The notes beneath the pieces were generated by a model. The model searched no databases, was not told the origin of the DNA, and worked only from the letters and a program-made list of their open reading frames with translations. From contig NZ_CAJYIS010000020.1 in NCBI RefSeq assembly GCF_913775425.1, forward strand, positions 1 to 42,217: a DNA stretch of 42,217 nucleotides, written 5' to 3'. Position 1 is the stretch's first letter. Each line of letters opens with the position of its first letter. This DNA comes from an uncultured Enterococcus sp. Its GTDB lineage: Bacteria; Bacillota; Bacilli; Lactobacillales; Enterococcaceae. Shown here piece by piece: positions 15,431 through 23,928 of the stretch. A program made the position numbers and the translations under genes.

Positions 15431-15853
15431 ATGGAACAACAATTAACGGTCAATGTCGTTACACCAAATGGGATTGTCTATGATCACCATGCTACAATGG
15501 TCGTCGCGAAAACGATCAGCGGTGAACTAGGGATCCTACCACGCCATGCACCGATTATTGCTCCTTTAATGATCGATGAAGTGAAAGTAAGACGTGTGGA
15601 CTCGGATACGCATGTGGATTGGATCGCGGTCAACGGTGGGATTTTAGAAATGCGTGATAATCTAGTATCGATCGTAGCGGATAGCGCCGAGCGTGAACGC
15701 GATATCGATGTTTCACGTGCTGAACGTGCGAAAATGCGTGCAGAACGTTTGATCGAAGAAGCAAAGCAGCGTGAAGATATCGATGAAGTAAGACGCGCAA
15801 CGGTCGCGCTTCATCGTGCCGTCAATCGAATCAATGTATCTAAACACCAGTAA
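15431..15853 (+). CDS. atpC: F1Fo ATP synthase subunit epsilon
   Basis: Subunit epsilon (140 residues) sits at the foot of gamma and tunes ATPase activity. It has the N-terminal beta sandwich ([41 protein letters not shown]) and a C-terminal helical pair rich in Arg, Glu and Ala. The spacing to atpD is 14 bases. It is the last gene of the atp operon, followed by a clear terminator. Confidence 0.96.
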   Translation: MEQQLTVNVVTPNGIVYDHHATMVVAKTISGELGILPRHAPIIAPLMIDEVKVRRVDSDTHVDWIAVNGGILEMRDNLVSIVADSAERERDIDVSRAERAKMRAERLIEEAKQREDIDEVRRATVALHRAVNRINVSKHQ

Positions 15854-15884
15854 GAGTCTCCAAAATGGAGGCTCTTTCTTTTTT
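15852..15884 (+). terminator. Terminator of the atp operon
   Basis: A 10-bp stem (15852-15861 with 15867-15876, one G-U pair, loop AAAAT) is followed by TCTTTTTT. It begins at the atpC stop codon. Confidence 0.92.
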
Positions 15885-15917
15885 CAAGCATAATTTATTT
15901 TTTTACCCTTCGTTTTG

Positions 15918-15926
15918 TGATATTAT
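15918..15926 (+). promoter_or_regulatory. Probable extended -10 promoter for the DUF1146-murA genes
   Basis: TGA-TATTAT (TGn extended -10, hexamer 15921-15926) lies 38 bases before the DUF1146 start and just past the atp terminator. The -35 region is only T-rich. Confidence 0.45.
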
Positions 15927-15962
15927 GGACTCATGAGTTTTTTGTTAAAGGAGCAATGAAAG

Positions 15963-16196
15963 ATGCAAGTTTATGGAGTCGATATTATCATTCGTTTTTG
16001 TAGTCATTTGACGTTTATTTATCTTGCCTTTTGGAGTTTGCAAGCCTTACGTTTTGAGACATTATTTCAAAAACAAAAAACCACTCAACTTAAAATTTTG
16101 CTATTACTTATGGCAATCGGCTTAGGGTATTTAGCAAGCCAATTCTTTTTAGAAATAATCATCTTAAGTAAAAATTTAGTCACAGTCGGTTTTTAA
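15963..16196 (+). CDS. DUF1146 family membrane protein (YwzB-like)
   Basis: A 77-residue protein with two strongly hydrophobic stretches (about residues 6-29 and 43-66) separated by a short basic loop, ending on a hydrophobic tail. It matches the DUF1146/YwzB family, commonly found between the atp operon and murA in Firmicutes. Function is unknown; the conserved position suggests an envelope role, but this is inference. An AAAGGAG ribosome binding site precedes the ATG. murA follows 54 bases later. Confidence 0.8.
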   Translation: MQVYGVDIIIRFCSHLTFIYLAFWSLQALRFETLFQKQKTTQLKILLLLMAIGLGYLASQFFLEIIILSKNLVTVGF

Positions 16197-16250
16197 AAAA
16201 TAGGAAAAAGAATCAAAGCTATGTTTTTGATTCCTTTGGAGGGAACAACT

Positions 16251-17543
16251 ATGGAAGAAATCATCGTTAAAGGTGGTCAACAATTAAAGGGAACGGTAAA
16301 AATTGAAGGTGCAAAAAATGCCGTTTTACCCATTTTAGCAGCAACGTTATTAGCAGAAGAAGGGATTACAACTTTACATAATGTACCGATTTTATCCGAT
16401 GTATTTACAATGAATGAAGTGATTCGCCAGTTAAATACTAGTGTAACGTTCAATCAAGAGCAAAATGAAGTGATCATCGATGCAACAAAAGAATTACATA
16501 TCGAAGCTCCATATGAATATGTGAGCCAAATGCGCGCATCAATTGTTGTGATGGGTCCTCTTTTAGCGCGTAACGGTCATGCAAAAGTGGCGATGCCAGG
16601 GGGGTGTGCGATTGGAAAACGCCCTATCGATTTACATTTAAAAGGATTCCAAGCACTAGGAGCAAAAATCATCCAAAAAGATGGGTATATCGAAGCGATT
16701 GCAGATGAATTGACTGGAGCAGAGATCTACTTAGATTTTCCAAGTGTTGGGGCAACACAAAACATTATGATGGCTGCTGTCAAAGCAAAAGGAACTACTA
16801 TCATCAGCAATGTCGCGCGCGAACCTGAGATTGTGGATCTAGCGAATATTTTAAATAAAATGGGCGCAAAAATCTATGGTGTTGGAACAGAAACAATGCG
16901 AATCGAAGGTGTAACAGCATTACACGCAGTCAAACATGCAATCGTTCAAGATCGTATCGAGGCTGGAACCTTTATGGTAGCCGCTGCGATGACACAAGGA
17001 GATGTATTGATCGAAGATGCGATCGCTGAACATAACCGTCCATTACTATCAAAATTGAGTGAAATGGGTGCAAAAGTAATCGAGACTGAAGAAGGAATCC
17101 GTATCGTTGGACCTAAAACATTAAACGCTACGACAGTTAAAACGATGCCACATCCAGGTTTCCCTACAGACATGCAAGCACAAATGACTGCTATCCAAGC
17201 AGTAGCAAACGGTCGTAGTGTAGTGACGGAGACAGTATTTGAAAATCGTTTCCAACATTTAGAAGAAATGCGCCGTATGAATTTAGATGTGAAAATCGAC
17301 GGTAATGTTGCCTTGATCGAAGGTACTGCAGACTTGCAAGGGGCAATCGTAAACGCAACAGATTTGCGTGCCGCTGCTGCTTTGATCTTAGTAGGTTTAC
17401 GTGCCAATGGAATCACTCGTGTGCGTAATTTGAAATATCTAGATCGTGGCTATTATGAGTTCCATAAAAAGCTACAAGGATTAGGTGCAGACGTTGAACG
17501 AGTTTCAGATACTAACGCAGTAAACGCTACAGTAAACGCTTAG
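16251..17543 (+). CDS. murA: UDP-N-acetylglucosamine 1-carboxyvinyltransferase
   Basis: MurA adds enolpyruvate from PEP to UDP-GlcNAc, the first committed step of peptidoglycan synthesis and the target of fosfomycin. With the ATG at 16251 the protein has 430 residues. The frame is open to 16221, but a TTGGAGGG site at about 16237-16243 and the family N-terminus favour 16251. Lys22 and Asn23 (GAKNAVLP) and the catalytic Cys119 in [12 protein letters not shown] are intact, which predicts fosfomycin-sensitive chemistry. Low-GC Gram-positives usually have two murA paralogs. This atp-linked copy is probably the main one, by position. Confidence 0.96.
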   Translation: MEEIIVKGGQQLKGTVKIEGAKNAVLPILAATLLAEEGITTLHNVPILSDVFTMNEVIRQLNTSVTFNQEQNEVIIDATKELHIEAPYEYVSQMRASIVVMGPLLARNGHAKVAMPGGCAIGKRPIDLHLKGFQALGAKIIQKDGYIEAIADELTGAEIYLDFPSVGATQNIMMAAVKAKGTTIISNVAREPEIVDLANILNKMGAKIYGVGTETMRIEGVTALHAVKHAIVQDRIEAGTFMVAAAMTQGDVLIEDAIAEHNRPLLSKLSEMGAKVIETEEGIRIVGPKTLNATTVKTMPHPGFPTDMQAQMTAIQAVANGRSVVTETVFENRFQHLEEMRRMNLDVKIDGNVALIEGTADLQGAIVNATDLRAAAALILVGLRANGITRVRNLKYLDRGYYEFHKKLQGLGADVERVSDTNAVNATVNA

Positions 17544-17556
17544 GAGTGTGAATCCA

Positions 17557-17733
17557 TTGAGAACGACACAACCAGTTTTATTGGCTTTATTCAAAGTGTT
17601 GATCGTGATGATCATCGCCTTTTTACTTTTTTTCATCGGGCTGATGATCGGCTATGGTGTGTTTGGTGACGGGTCGCCATTTGGTGTGTTTAGCGATAAG
17701 TTATGGCAACATATTTTTACGTTTTTTATTTAA
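17557..17733 (+). CDS. EpuA-like small membrane protein (annotated as an RNA polymerase beta-associated subunit)
   Basis: A short protein (58 residues from TTG 17557; 61 if the GTG at 17548 is used) with one strong membrane helix around residues 12-32 and a GDGSPFGVF segment. It resembles the EpuA family, which databases label DNA-directed RNA polymerase subunit beta because of fusion or proximity in some streptococci; a polymerase role is not shown. I prefer the TTG because the TAGGAG site at 17541-17546 is properly spaced from it and lies almost on top of the GTG. It overlaps the murA stop region and is followed by yidD after 16 bases. Confidence 0.65.
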   Translation: MRTTQPVLLALFKVLIVMIIAFLLFFIGLMIGYGVFGDGSPFGVFSDKLWQHIFTFFI

Positions 17734-17749
17734 CAAAGAAGGTAAATAC

Positions 17750-18031
17750 ATGAAAAAAGCATTGATTACGCTTGTAAGAGGGTATCAAAAAGGGATTTCT
17801 CCTTTATTTCCACCGAGTTGTCGTTATTATCCTACGTGTTCTAGCTACATGATCAAAGCAATTGAAGTCCACGGAGCAATCAAAGGTGTTGCGATGGGAA
17901 GCGCTCGAATTGCGCGTTGCCATCCATTTGTCCAAGGTGGACTAGATTATGTGCCAGAACAGTTTTCGCTAGGACGCAATAGAGTAGATAAAGTGGAACC
18001 AAAATACGAAAATAAAGAAGGAAACGAGTAA
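17750..18031 (+). CDS. yidD: Membrane protein insertion efficiency factor YidD
   Basis: YidD is a small membrane-associated protein that assists YidC in inserting proteins into the membrane. The 93-residue product shows the family core: [20 protein letters not shown] with its two cysteines, the ARCHPF segment carrying a third, and GGLDYVP. The frame is open from 17654, but the ATG at 17750 has an AAGAAGG ribosome binding site and gives the known N-terminus. The tail beyond VPEQF is charged and variable. Confidence 0.93.
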   Translation: MKKALITLVRGYQKGISPLFPPSCRYYPTCSSYMIKAIEVHGAIKGVAMGSARIARCHPFVQGGLDYVPEQFSLGRNRVDKVEPKYENKEGNE

Positions 18032-18050
18032 TATCGTTTCCTTCTTTTTT
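18015..18050 (+). terminator. Terminator after yidD
   Basis: A 13-bp perfect stem (18015-18027 with 18034-18046, 6-base loop) overlaps the yidD stop codon and runs into six T residues. Confidence 0.9.
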
Positions 18051-18091
18051 GTTATTTTATTATCTTTGCCAAATAGTGACAGAATAAAGAA

Positions 18092-18106
18092 AATATTCTG
18101 AAAATT
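18092..18106 (+). promoter_or_regulatory. CodY-like box upstream of the liv operon
   Basis: The 15 bases AATATTCTGAAAATT differ at one position from the CodY consensus AATTTTCWGAAAATT. The site ends two bases before the -35 element of the livJ promoter. CodY is activated by branched-chain amino acids and GTP, and commonly represses their uptake genes, so the target is logical. Binding is inferred. Confidence 0.75.
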
Positions 18107-18108
18107 CG

Positions 18109-18137
18109 TTGACTTTCGTTTTAATTTTCGGTATATT
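18109..18137 (+). promoter_or_regulatory. Promoter of the liv operon, with a second weaker CodY-like site
   Basis: TTGACT (18109-18114) and TATATT (18132-18137) are 17 bases apart. A second CodY-like sequence, AATTTTCGGTATATT (18123-18137, three mismatches), covers the -10 element. The predicted transcript starts about 35 bases before livJ. Confidence 0.75.
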
Positions 18138-18178
18138 ATGAATCATATTCAAACGGAAAATAAGGGAGGAACATCTAA

Positions 18179-19351
18179 ATGAAGAAAAAATTTGCGTTTT
18201 TGTTTGCGGGTCTTGTTTTGTTAAGCGCATGTAGTGCGGGTCCTACTGGAAAAGATAGTAGCGATGGTGGCAATAAACCATCTGGTGATACGATTAAAAT
18301 CGGGGCTAATTTAGAGTTATCTGGTGACGTTGCTGGATACGGTACGCAAGAAAAAGAAGGAATTGAATTAGCCGTTGATCAAATCAATAAAGATGGTGGA
18401 ATTTTAGGTAAAAAAGTCGAATTGATCGTCAAAGACAATAAATCAGATAATAATGAAGCAGCTACTGTTGCGGCAAACCTAGCAACGAATGATAAAGTGG
18501 TAGCAATCATTGGGCCAGCAACTTCTGGAGCAACCAAAGCAGCCACACCAAATATCACAAAAGCTAAAGTACCAATGATCACACCTTCAGGAACAGATGA
18601 TTCGGTAACGATGACTAATGGTAAAGTACAACCTTACGTATTTCGTTCTAGTTTCCAAGATAGTTTCCAAGGGAAAGTGTTAGCGGAATTTGCACAAAAA
18701 AATCTAGATGCTAAAAAAGTTGCGATTTTAGGCGATAACTCAAGTGATTACGCTATTGGGTTAACAAAAGCCTTTAAAGAAACTTATAAAGGTGATGTCG
18801 TCTTAGAAGAAAACTTTACTAAAGGAGATAAAGATTTCCAAGCAGTCTTAACGAAACTAAAAAATACGGATTTTGATGTTTTATATATCCCAGGTTACTA
18901 TGAAGAGGCTGGTTTGATCATCAAACAAGCGCGCGAATTGGGGATCGAACAACCGATTTTAGGGGCGGATGGTTTTGGTGATGAGAAAATGATTGAATTA
19001 GCTGGAGCAAAAAACGTAACGAATGTGTATTATACCGGCCACTTTTCTACGTTAGCTCCTGCAAATGATACAGTCCAACCATTTATCGATGCTTTTAAAG
19101 AAAAATATGGTAAAGAACCTTCAACATTTAATGCTTTAGCCTATGATGCGATGAACATGGTGAAAAAAGCAATCGAAGATGAAAAGTCTGCGGATTCTGA
19201 AGCTATTACAAAAGGATTAGCAAACTTGAAAGATTTTGTTGGAGTAACAGGAAATATTACAGTAGACAAAGATCATAATCCTGAAAAATCAGTAGTCGTG
19301 ATCGAATACAAAGACGGTAAAGAAAGTTCTGCCGTAACAGTTGAACCATAA
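18179..19351 (+). CDS. livJ: Branched-chain amino-acid ABC transporter, substrate-binding lipoprotein
   Basis: This 390-residue protein is the extracellular receptor of the liv importer. It has a lipoprotein signal peptide: a KKK start, a hydrophobic core and the lipobox LSAC with lipid-bearing Cys18. A Ser/Gly-rich linker precedes the periplasmic-binding fold of the Leu/Ile/Val type (IKIGANLELSGDVAGYG near residues 40-55, GPATSGATKA, and a C-terminal lobe). A GGGAGG ribosome binding site lies upstream. It is first in the operon and is followed by a terminator-like hairpin, which would give more receptor than permease. Confidence 0.93.
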   Translation: MKKKFAFLFAGLVLLSACSAGPTGKDSSDGGNKPSGDTIKIGANLELSGDVAGYGTQEKEGIELAVDQINKDGGILGKKVELIVKDNKSDNNEAATVAANLATNDKVVAIIGPATSGATKAATPNITKAKVPMITPSGTDDSVTMTNGKVQPYVFRSSFQDSFQGKVLAEFAQKNLDAKKVAILGDNSSDYAIGLTKAFKETYKGDVVLEENFTKGDKDFQAVLTKLKNTDFDVLYIPGYYEEAGLIIKQARELGIEQPILGADGFGDEKMIELAGAKNVTNVYYTGHFSTLAPANDTVQPFIDAFKEKYGKEPSTFNALAYDAMNMVKKAIEDEKSADSEAITKGLANLKDFVGVTGNITVDKDHNPEKSVVVIEYKDGKESSAVTVEP

Positions 19352-19363
19352 ATAAAAAGGTAG

Positions 19364-19406
19364 ACTGGAGCAAAATCGTCAGATGGTTTTGTTCCAGTTT
19401 CTTTTT
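19364..19406 (+). terminator. Internal attenuator between livJ and livH
   Basis: A 12-bp stem (19364-19375 with 19387-19398, one G-U pair) with a short inner ATC/GAT helix is followed by TTTCTTTTT. livH begins only 18 bases later. No promoter is visible between, so the permease genes must be reached by readthrough. Confidence 0.85.
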
Positions 19407-19423
19407 AAGAAAGGATAGATAAT

Positions 19424-20302
19424 ATGGAAATGCTTATCCAACAATTAGTCAACGGACTATTTTTAGGAAGTATTTATGCCTTAATGGCACTAGGATACAC
19501 AATGGTATATGGAATTATAAAATTGATCAACTTCGCACACGGTGAAGTCTATATGATCGGAAGTTTTATTGGGTATTTTTTAATCAAACAATTAGGGTTA
19601 GGCTTTTTCCCAGCGATGATTTTATCGATGATCGGCTGTGCGGCGTTAGGTGTGATGATTGAAATTTTGGCATACCGTCCGCTACGTAAATCGACACGTA
19701 TCTCAGCCTTGATTACGGCAATTGGAGTATCTTATTTATTGCAAAATGTGATGATCTACTTTTTTACTCCAGATAAACGTTCGTTCCCACAAGCAATTGA
19801 ACGTCAAACGTACAATCTCGGCTTTTTATCGGTAAGCAATATCCAATTATTGATTTTAGGTGTTTCCTTGATCTTGATGATCTTGCTTCAATTGATCATC
19901 AAAAAAACACGCATGGGAAAAGCGATGCGTGCAGTGAGTGTCGATCCTGATGCTGCCCAGTTGATGGGAATCAATGTTAATCGGACGATCTCATTTACGT
20001 TTGCACTAGGTTCAGCACTTGCTGCGGCTGGTGGAATGCTGATTGGATTGTATTATAATTCGATCGATCCAATGATGGGTGTTGTGCCTGGATTGAAATC
20101 ATTCGTAGCGGCTGTTTTAGGTGGAATCGGTGTGATTCCAGGAGCTGCAGTGGGTGGATTTGTGATTGGGCTAGTTGAAACGATCTCAACGGCATTAGGA
20201 TTGTCTGCTTATAAAGATGCATTAGTATATGCGATCTTGATTTTAATCTTATTGATTCGTCCAGCAGGTATCTTAGGTAAAAATATTAAAGAGAAAGTGT
20301 AG
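19424..20302 (+). CDS. livH: Branched-chain amino-acid ABC transporter permease LivH
   Basis: One of the two membrane subunits of the liv importer: 292 residues with about eight hydrophobic segments. It begins with the typical LVNGLFLGSIYALMALGYTMVYG and the FAHGEVYMIGSF motif, and carries the cytoplasmic MGKAMRAVSVDPDAAQLMGIN coupling region near residues 165-185 that contacts the ATPases. A conserved FVAAVLGGIGVIPGAAVGG segment follows. An AAGAAAGGAT ribosome binding site is seen. Nine bases separate it from livM. Confidence 0.94.
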   Translation: MEMLIQQLVNGLFLGSIYALMALGYTMVYGIIKLINFAHGEVYMIGSFIGYFLIKQLGLGFFPAMILSMIGCAALGVMIEILAYRPLRKSTRISALITAIGVSYLLQNVMIYFFTPDKRSFPQAIERQTYNLGFLSVSNIQLLILGVSLILMILLQLIIKKTRMGKAMRAVSVDPDAAQLMGINVNRTISFTFALGSALAAAGGMLIGLYYNSIDPMMGVVPGLKSFVAAVLGGIGVIPGAAVGGFVIGLVETISTALGLSAYKDALVYAILILILLIRPAGILGKNIKEKV

Positions 20303-20311
20303 GTAGCTTAA

Positions 20312-21292
20312 ATGAAAAAAAATTTAAAATACAATCTCGTTTGGCTGCTGATTGCCTTGGTGTTCTATTTTGCATTATTCGGCTTGTATAACGGTGGTGC
20401 AATCAATATCTTTACCGATGCTATCATTGTCAATATCGGGATCAATATCATGTTAGCTGTCAGTTTGAATTTGATCATTGGATTTTCTGGTCAATTTTCA
20501 TTAGGACATGCTGGATTTATGGCGATCGGTGCATATGCGAGTGCGATCATTACAAGTCAAATGCCTACAGCTGGTGGATTTGTACTTGCCTTGATCGTAG
20601 GGATGATCGTAACGGGAGTTGTAGCATTAGTAGTTGGTATTCCTACGCTACGACTAAAAGGAGACTATTTAGCGATTGCGACTCTAGGGATCTCTGAAAT
20701 TATCCGTATCTTGATCGTTAATATGGGATGGTTAACCAATGGGCCTTCTGGGATCTTTGGTATTCCAGAATTTAGTAATTGGCAGATTGTATTCATCTTT
20801 GCATTTATTAGTATCTTATTTGTGTCAAACTTTATCAATAGTGGTTCTGGTCGTGCAACTTTAGCTGTTCGTGAAGATGAAATTGCAGCAGAATCGATGG
20901 GAGTAAACACTACTAAATTTAAAGTAATCGCATTTGTCTTTGGCGCGATGATTGCAAGTCTTGCCGGATCACTTTATGCAAGTTACCAACAATCCGTATT
21001 CCCAAGCGACTACACCTTTAACAAATCAATTGATATCTTGATCATCGTTGTCTTCGGTGGTTTGGGCAGCACAACGGGTGCCATTGTTGCAGCTGTGGTT
21101 TTAGGGATTATCAATATGTACTTACAAGATTTCGGAAGTTTACGGATGATCATCTATGCATTGGCTTTAATTATTATTATGATCTTTAAACCAAGTGGAC
21201 TTTTGGGTACTTGGGAATTTTCAGTAAAACGGATATTTGATCGGTTTACGAAGAAAGGAGAGGACACGAATGCCCCTATTAACGGTAAATAA
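20312..21292 (+). CDS. livM: Branched-chain amino-acid ABC transporter permease LivM
   Basis: The second membrane subunit, 326 residues with about nine to ten hydrophobic segments. It shows the LivM hallmarks GFSGQFSLGHAGFMAIGAYASA (about residues 58-79), the coupling loop VREDEIAAESMGVNTTKFKV and the VVFGGLGSTTGAIVAA segment. The charged C-terminal tail overlaps the livG start by 23 bases, so translation is coupled. Confidence 0.94.
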   Translation: MKKNLKYNLVWLLIALVFYFALFGLYNGGAINIFTDAIIVNIGINIMLAVSLNLIIGFSGQFSLGHAGFMAIGAYASAIITSQMPTAGGFVLALIVGMIVTGVVALVVGIPTLRLKGDYLAIATLGISEIIRILIVNMGWLTNGPSGIFGIPEFSNWQIVFIFAFISILFVSNFINSGSGRATLAVREDEIAAESMGVNTTKFKVIAFVFGAMIASLAGSLYASYQQSVFPSDYTFNKSIDILIIVVFGGLGSTTGAIVAAVVLGIINMYLQDFGSLRMIIYALALIIIMIFKPSGLLGTWEFSVKRIFDRFTKKGEDTNAPINGK

Positions 21293-22046
21293 TTTAACCA
21301 AACATTTTGGTGGATTGACGGCGGTCTCTCGTGTCAACCTTGAAGCAAATGAAAATGAGTTGATTGGTCTGATCGGACCAAATGGAGCTGGAAAAACGAC
21401 ATTATTCAATTTATTAACGGGTGTGTATGAGCCAAGTGAAGGCGATGTGTTATTGCATACTGATGGTAAAGACCAGCGATTAAATGGCATGAAGCCATAC
21501 AAAGTAGCCGATCTAGGTTTGTCCCGCACATTTCAAAACATTCGCTTATTTAAAGAGTTGACCGTAATGGATAATGTATTGATCGCCATGAACGCTAAGA
21601 ATAAAGAAGGCTTTTTAACGAGCGTCTTTCGCTTGCCTAAATTTTATCAAACTGAAGCACGAATGCGTGAAGAAGTGCTATCATTATTAAATATTTTTGA
21701 TATGGCATCAAAAATCGATACGCTAGCAAAAAACTTGCCTTATGGTGAGCAACGTCGATTAGAAATCGTACGTGCCTTGGCGACAAAGCCAAAAGTACTC
21801 TTTTTAGATGAGCCAGCAGCGGGCATGAATCCACAAGAAACTGCAGAATTAACAAAATTGATCCGTAAGATCCAACGCGAGTTTGGGTTAACGATCGTGT
21901 TGATCGAACACGATATGAATCTTGTAATGGACGTGTGCGAACGAATCTATGTATTGGAGTACGGCCAAGTGATCGCGCATGGAACACCAGTCGAGATCAA
22001 AAATAATCCACGTGTGATCCAAGCGTATTTGGGAGGAGAGTTGTGA
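21270..22046 (+). CDS. livG: Branched-chain amino-acid ABC transporter ATP-binding protein LivG
   Basis: The first ATPase of the liv importer (258 residues). Walker A is GPNGAGKT (residues 36-43). The signature loop reads [14 protein letters not shown], the usual LivG variant of LSGGQ, and Walker B is [12 protein letters not shown] followed by the H-loop IEHDM. The frame is open from 21237, but an AAAGGAGAGG site and the family N-terminus fix the ATG at 21270, inside the 3' end of livM. It ends within the livF start region. Confidence 0.95.
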   Translation: MPLLTVNNLTKHFGGLTAVSRVNLEANENELIGLIGPNGAGKTTLFNLLTGVYEPSEGDVLLHTDGKDQRLNGMKPYKVADLGLSRTFQNIRLFKELTVMDNVLIAMNAKNKEGFLTSVFRLPKFYQTEARMREEVLSLLNIFDMASKIDTLAKNLPYGEQRRLEIVRALATKPKVLFLDEPAAGMNPQETAELTKLIRKIQREFGLTIVLIEHDMNLVMDVCERIYVLEYGQVIAHGTPVEIKNNPRVIQAYLGGEL

Positions 22047-22747
22047 TGTTAACCGTAGAAAATTTATCGGTCCATTATGGAATGATCCAAGCTGTTCATG
22101 ATGTCTCTTTTCGTGTAAACGAAGGAGAAATCGTCTCTTTAATTGGCGCTAATGGAGCTGGGAAGACAACCATTTTAAGAACGATTTCTGGATTGATCCG
22201 TCCTTCTAATGGATCGATTACATTTAAGGACCAGTCGATTCAAAAAATGGCTCCACAAAAAATCGTTTCTTCAGGACTATCACAAGTCCCAGAAGGGCGT
22301 CACGTTTTTGCAGGGTTAACGGTTCAAGAAAATTTAGAGATGGGCGCATTTTTGCGTAAGGACAAACAAGTCAAAGAAGACTATGCTCAGGTCTTTAGCA
22401 AATTTCCAGTATTAGAAGAACGAAAGCACCAAGATGCAGCGACCTTATCAGGTGGGGAACAACAAATGCTGGCGATGGGACGAGCCTTGATGTCTAAACC
22501 CAAATTACTATTACTAGATGAACCTTCGATGGGACTCGCGCCGATTTTTATTCGCGAAATCTTTTCAATCATCGAGGAAATCAAAGCACAAGGAACTACT
22601 GTCTTGTTGATCGAGCAAAACGCAAATATGGCCTTATCGATTGCCGATCGTGGATATGTACTTGAAACCGGAAAGATCGTATTAGAAGGGACGGGTCAGG
22701 AATTATTAAGCAGTGAAGAAGTCAAAAAAGCGTATCTAGGAGGATAA
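22046..22747 (+). CDS. livF: Branched-chain amino-acid ABC transporter ATP-binding protein LivF
   Basis: The second ATPase, 233 residues from the ATG. Walker A GANGAGKT is at residues 34-41, the signature is [15 protein letters not shown], and Walker B is [13 protein letters not shown], the LivF-specific form. An in-frame GTG at 22043 lies just before. I prefer the ATG at 22046, which is 7-8 bases from the GGGAGGAG site. The ATG overlaps the livG stop by one base, a coupled arrangement. The CBS-ACT gene follows after three bases. Confidence 0.95.
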   Translation: MLTVENLSVHYGMIQAVHDVSFRVNEGEIVSLIGANGAGKTTILRTISGLIRPSNGSITFKDQSIQKMAPQKIVSSGLSQVPEGRHVFAGLTVQENLEMGAFLRKDKQVKEDYAQVFSKFPVLEERKHQDAATLSGGEQQMLAMGRALMSKPKLLLLDEPSMGLAPIFIREIFSIIEEIKAQGTTVLLIEQNANMALSIADRGYVLETGKIVLEGTGQELLSSEEVKKAYLGG

Positions 22748-22750
22748 GAG

Positions 22751-23392
22751 ATGAGTGTTCAAGATTTTATGACGAAAACAGTTGTAACGGTAACACCGGA
22801 TACACCTGTATTTGATGCAATTGATTTAATGAAGCAACATGAGATCCATCGCTTACCTGTCATGCAAGAACAAAAACTGGTTGGATTAATTACAGAAGGA
22901 ATCATTCACGAGTCGCTACCTTCAAAGGCAACCTCATTAAGTGTTTATGAATTGAATTATTTAATCACAAAAACCAAAGTAGGGGATGTGATGTTAAAAC
23001 AAGTTGAAACGATTGCACCTGATGCATTGTTAGAACAAGCAATTGCAAAAATGCGACAAAAAAATATTGCTGTATTACCAGTTTTGGATGAAACGACCTT
23101 GGTAGGGATCATCACCAATAATGATATTTTCGATGCTTTTTTAAAAATCACAGGCTATACTCAAGGTGGGACGAGAGTTGCGATCACCATCGTCGACGAT
23201 CAATTAGGAATAATCGCGAAAGTTGCACAATTATTAGCGGATCATCAGTTAAGTATCGTGACCGTCGTCGTCGATCACCAAACGACAAAAACGATTATTG
23301 AAGTACAAGTCGATACGACAGACACACAAGCAGTCGAAACATTATTGACTAATGCAGGATATGAGGCACATGCAGTGCTAGTGCAACCATAG
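22751..23392 (+). CDS. CBS-CBS-ACT domain protein (AcuB-like)
   Basis: A 213-residue protein with two CBS domains (about residues 1-60 and 70-135; VQDFMTKTVVTVTPDTPVFDAI and VGDVMLKQVETIAPDALLEQAI) and a C-terminal ACT-like domain (about 142-213, beginning RVAITIVDDQLGIIAKVAQLL). CBS pairs usually bind adenosyl ligands and ACT domains often bind amino acids. It has no catalytic domain. It is three bases behind livF and so in the liv operon, which suggests it senses nucleotide and branched-chain amino-acid levels and adjusts transport; that is inference. The AcuB name comes from the domain layout only, and no acetoin genes are nearby. Confidence 0.85.
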   Translation: MSVQDFMTKTVVTVTPDTPVFDAIDLMKQHEIHRLPVMQEQKLVGLITEGIIHESLPSKATSLSVYELNYLITKTKVGDVMLKQVETIAPDALLEQAIAKMRQKNIAVLPVLDETTLVGIITNNDIFDAFLKITGYTQGGTRVAITIVDDQLGIIAKVAQLLADHQLSIVTVVVDHQTTKTIIEVQVDTTDTQAVETLLTNAGYEAHAVLVQP

Positions 23393-23427
23393 TCAAACGG
23401 GCTGCGCGAGAAGTGAGCAGTAAACGG

Positions 23428-23486
23428 AATAAACCGAATCGTTGCCGATAATAGGTGCACCTATTTCAGCAAGGGTTCGGTTTATT
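23428..23486. repeat. Nested palindromic element, possibly the liv operon terminator
   Basis: An outer 11-bp perfect stem AATAAACCGAA (23428-23438) / TTCGGTTTATT (23476-23486) encloses TTGC/GCAA (23442-23445 / 23469-23472) and a perfect 16-base palindrome AATAGGTGCACCTATT (23450-23465). A T-rich stretch follows the outer arm. It lies 35 bases past the CBS-ACT gene. It may end the liv transcript, but the nesting is more elaborate than other terminators here. Confidence 0.7.
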
Positions 23487-23524
23487 TTCAAGAGAACTAT
23501 TCCTAGGATATCGGTCTCTTGAAA
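23486..23524. repeat. Second hairpin adjoining the nested palindrome
   Basis: TTTCAAGAGA (23486-23495) is the exact inverse of TCTCTTGAAA (23515-23524). The 19-base loop holds a further TAT-TCCTAGGATA near-palindrome (CCTAGG at 23502-23507). It abuts the previous element directly and has no T-run after it. Confidence 0.65.
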
Positions 23525-23620
23525 GTTAAGAAGGAACGATAGACTTTTGCCACAGTTTCTTGCTTTAAAGATTCTATATTTTTTTATACTTTTATGCTAA
23601 ACTCTAATAGAGGTGACGAA

Positions 23621-23851
23621 ATGAAAAAAAATAAAGAAACTGAAATTCGTATGGAAGAATCAACAAAAGTCATTCAAGGAAACACTTATGAAGTGGCAAC
23701 ACTAATGCTAGGAAAAAAAACAATTGGTGAGATTTTAGTATATGCACCAAAAGAATTTCAAGTGTTTGTACGTGAAGAACATATCGGCAGTGCCAAAACA
23801 ATGGACGATGCTGTAGAATTATTTATTCGTCAATGGAATTTACAAGAATAA
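23621..23851 (+). CDS. DUF2969 family protein
   Basis: A 76-residue protein of the DUF2969 family, which I know only from Lactobacillales. It has a charged N-terminus, a central strand-rich part with YEVATLMLGKKTIGEI and a C-terminal helix DAVELFIRQWNL. Function is unknown. The frame is open from 23594, but AGAGGTGA at 23609-23616 points to the ATG at 23621. A TATACT hexamer at 23585-23590 with TTGCTT 19 bases upstream is a weak promoter candidate. The tRNA promoter begins just after its stop. Confidence 0.75.
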   Translation: MKKNKETEIRMEESTKVIQGNTYEVATLMLGKKTIGEILVYAPKEFQVFVREEHIGSAKTMDDAVELFIRQWNLQE

Positions 23852-23869
23852 AAAAATTCGATAACTTAC

Positions 23870-23898
23870 TTGCATAAAAGAAAAGACTAGTGTATTAT
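23870..23898 (+). promoter_or_regulatory. Promoter of the tRNA-Tyr/tRNA-Gln pair
   Basis: TTGCAT (23870-23875) and TATTAT (23893-23898) are spaced by 17 bases, about 30 bases before tRNA-Tyr. Confidence 0.75.
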
Positions 23899-23928
23899 AA
23901 ATAGGTCGAGTTGTTCTAGACAACTTTT

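Noticed and set aside
16946-17416. A 156-residue minus-strand ORF within murA
   Set aside because: It is low-complexity in character, antisense to an essential gene, and has no ribosome binding site.
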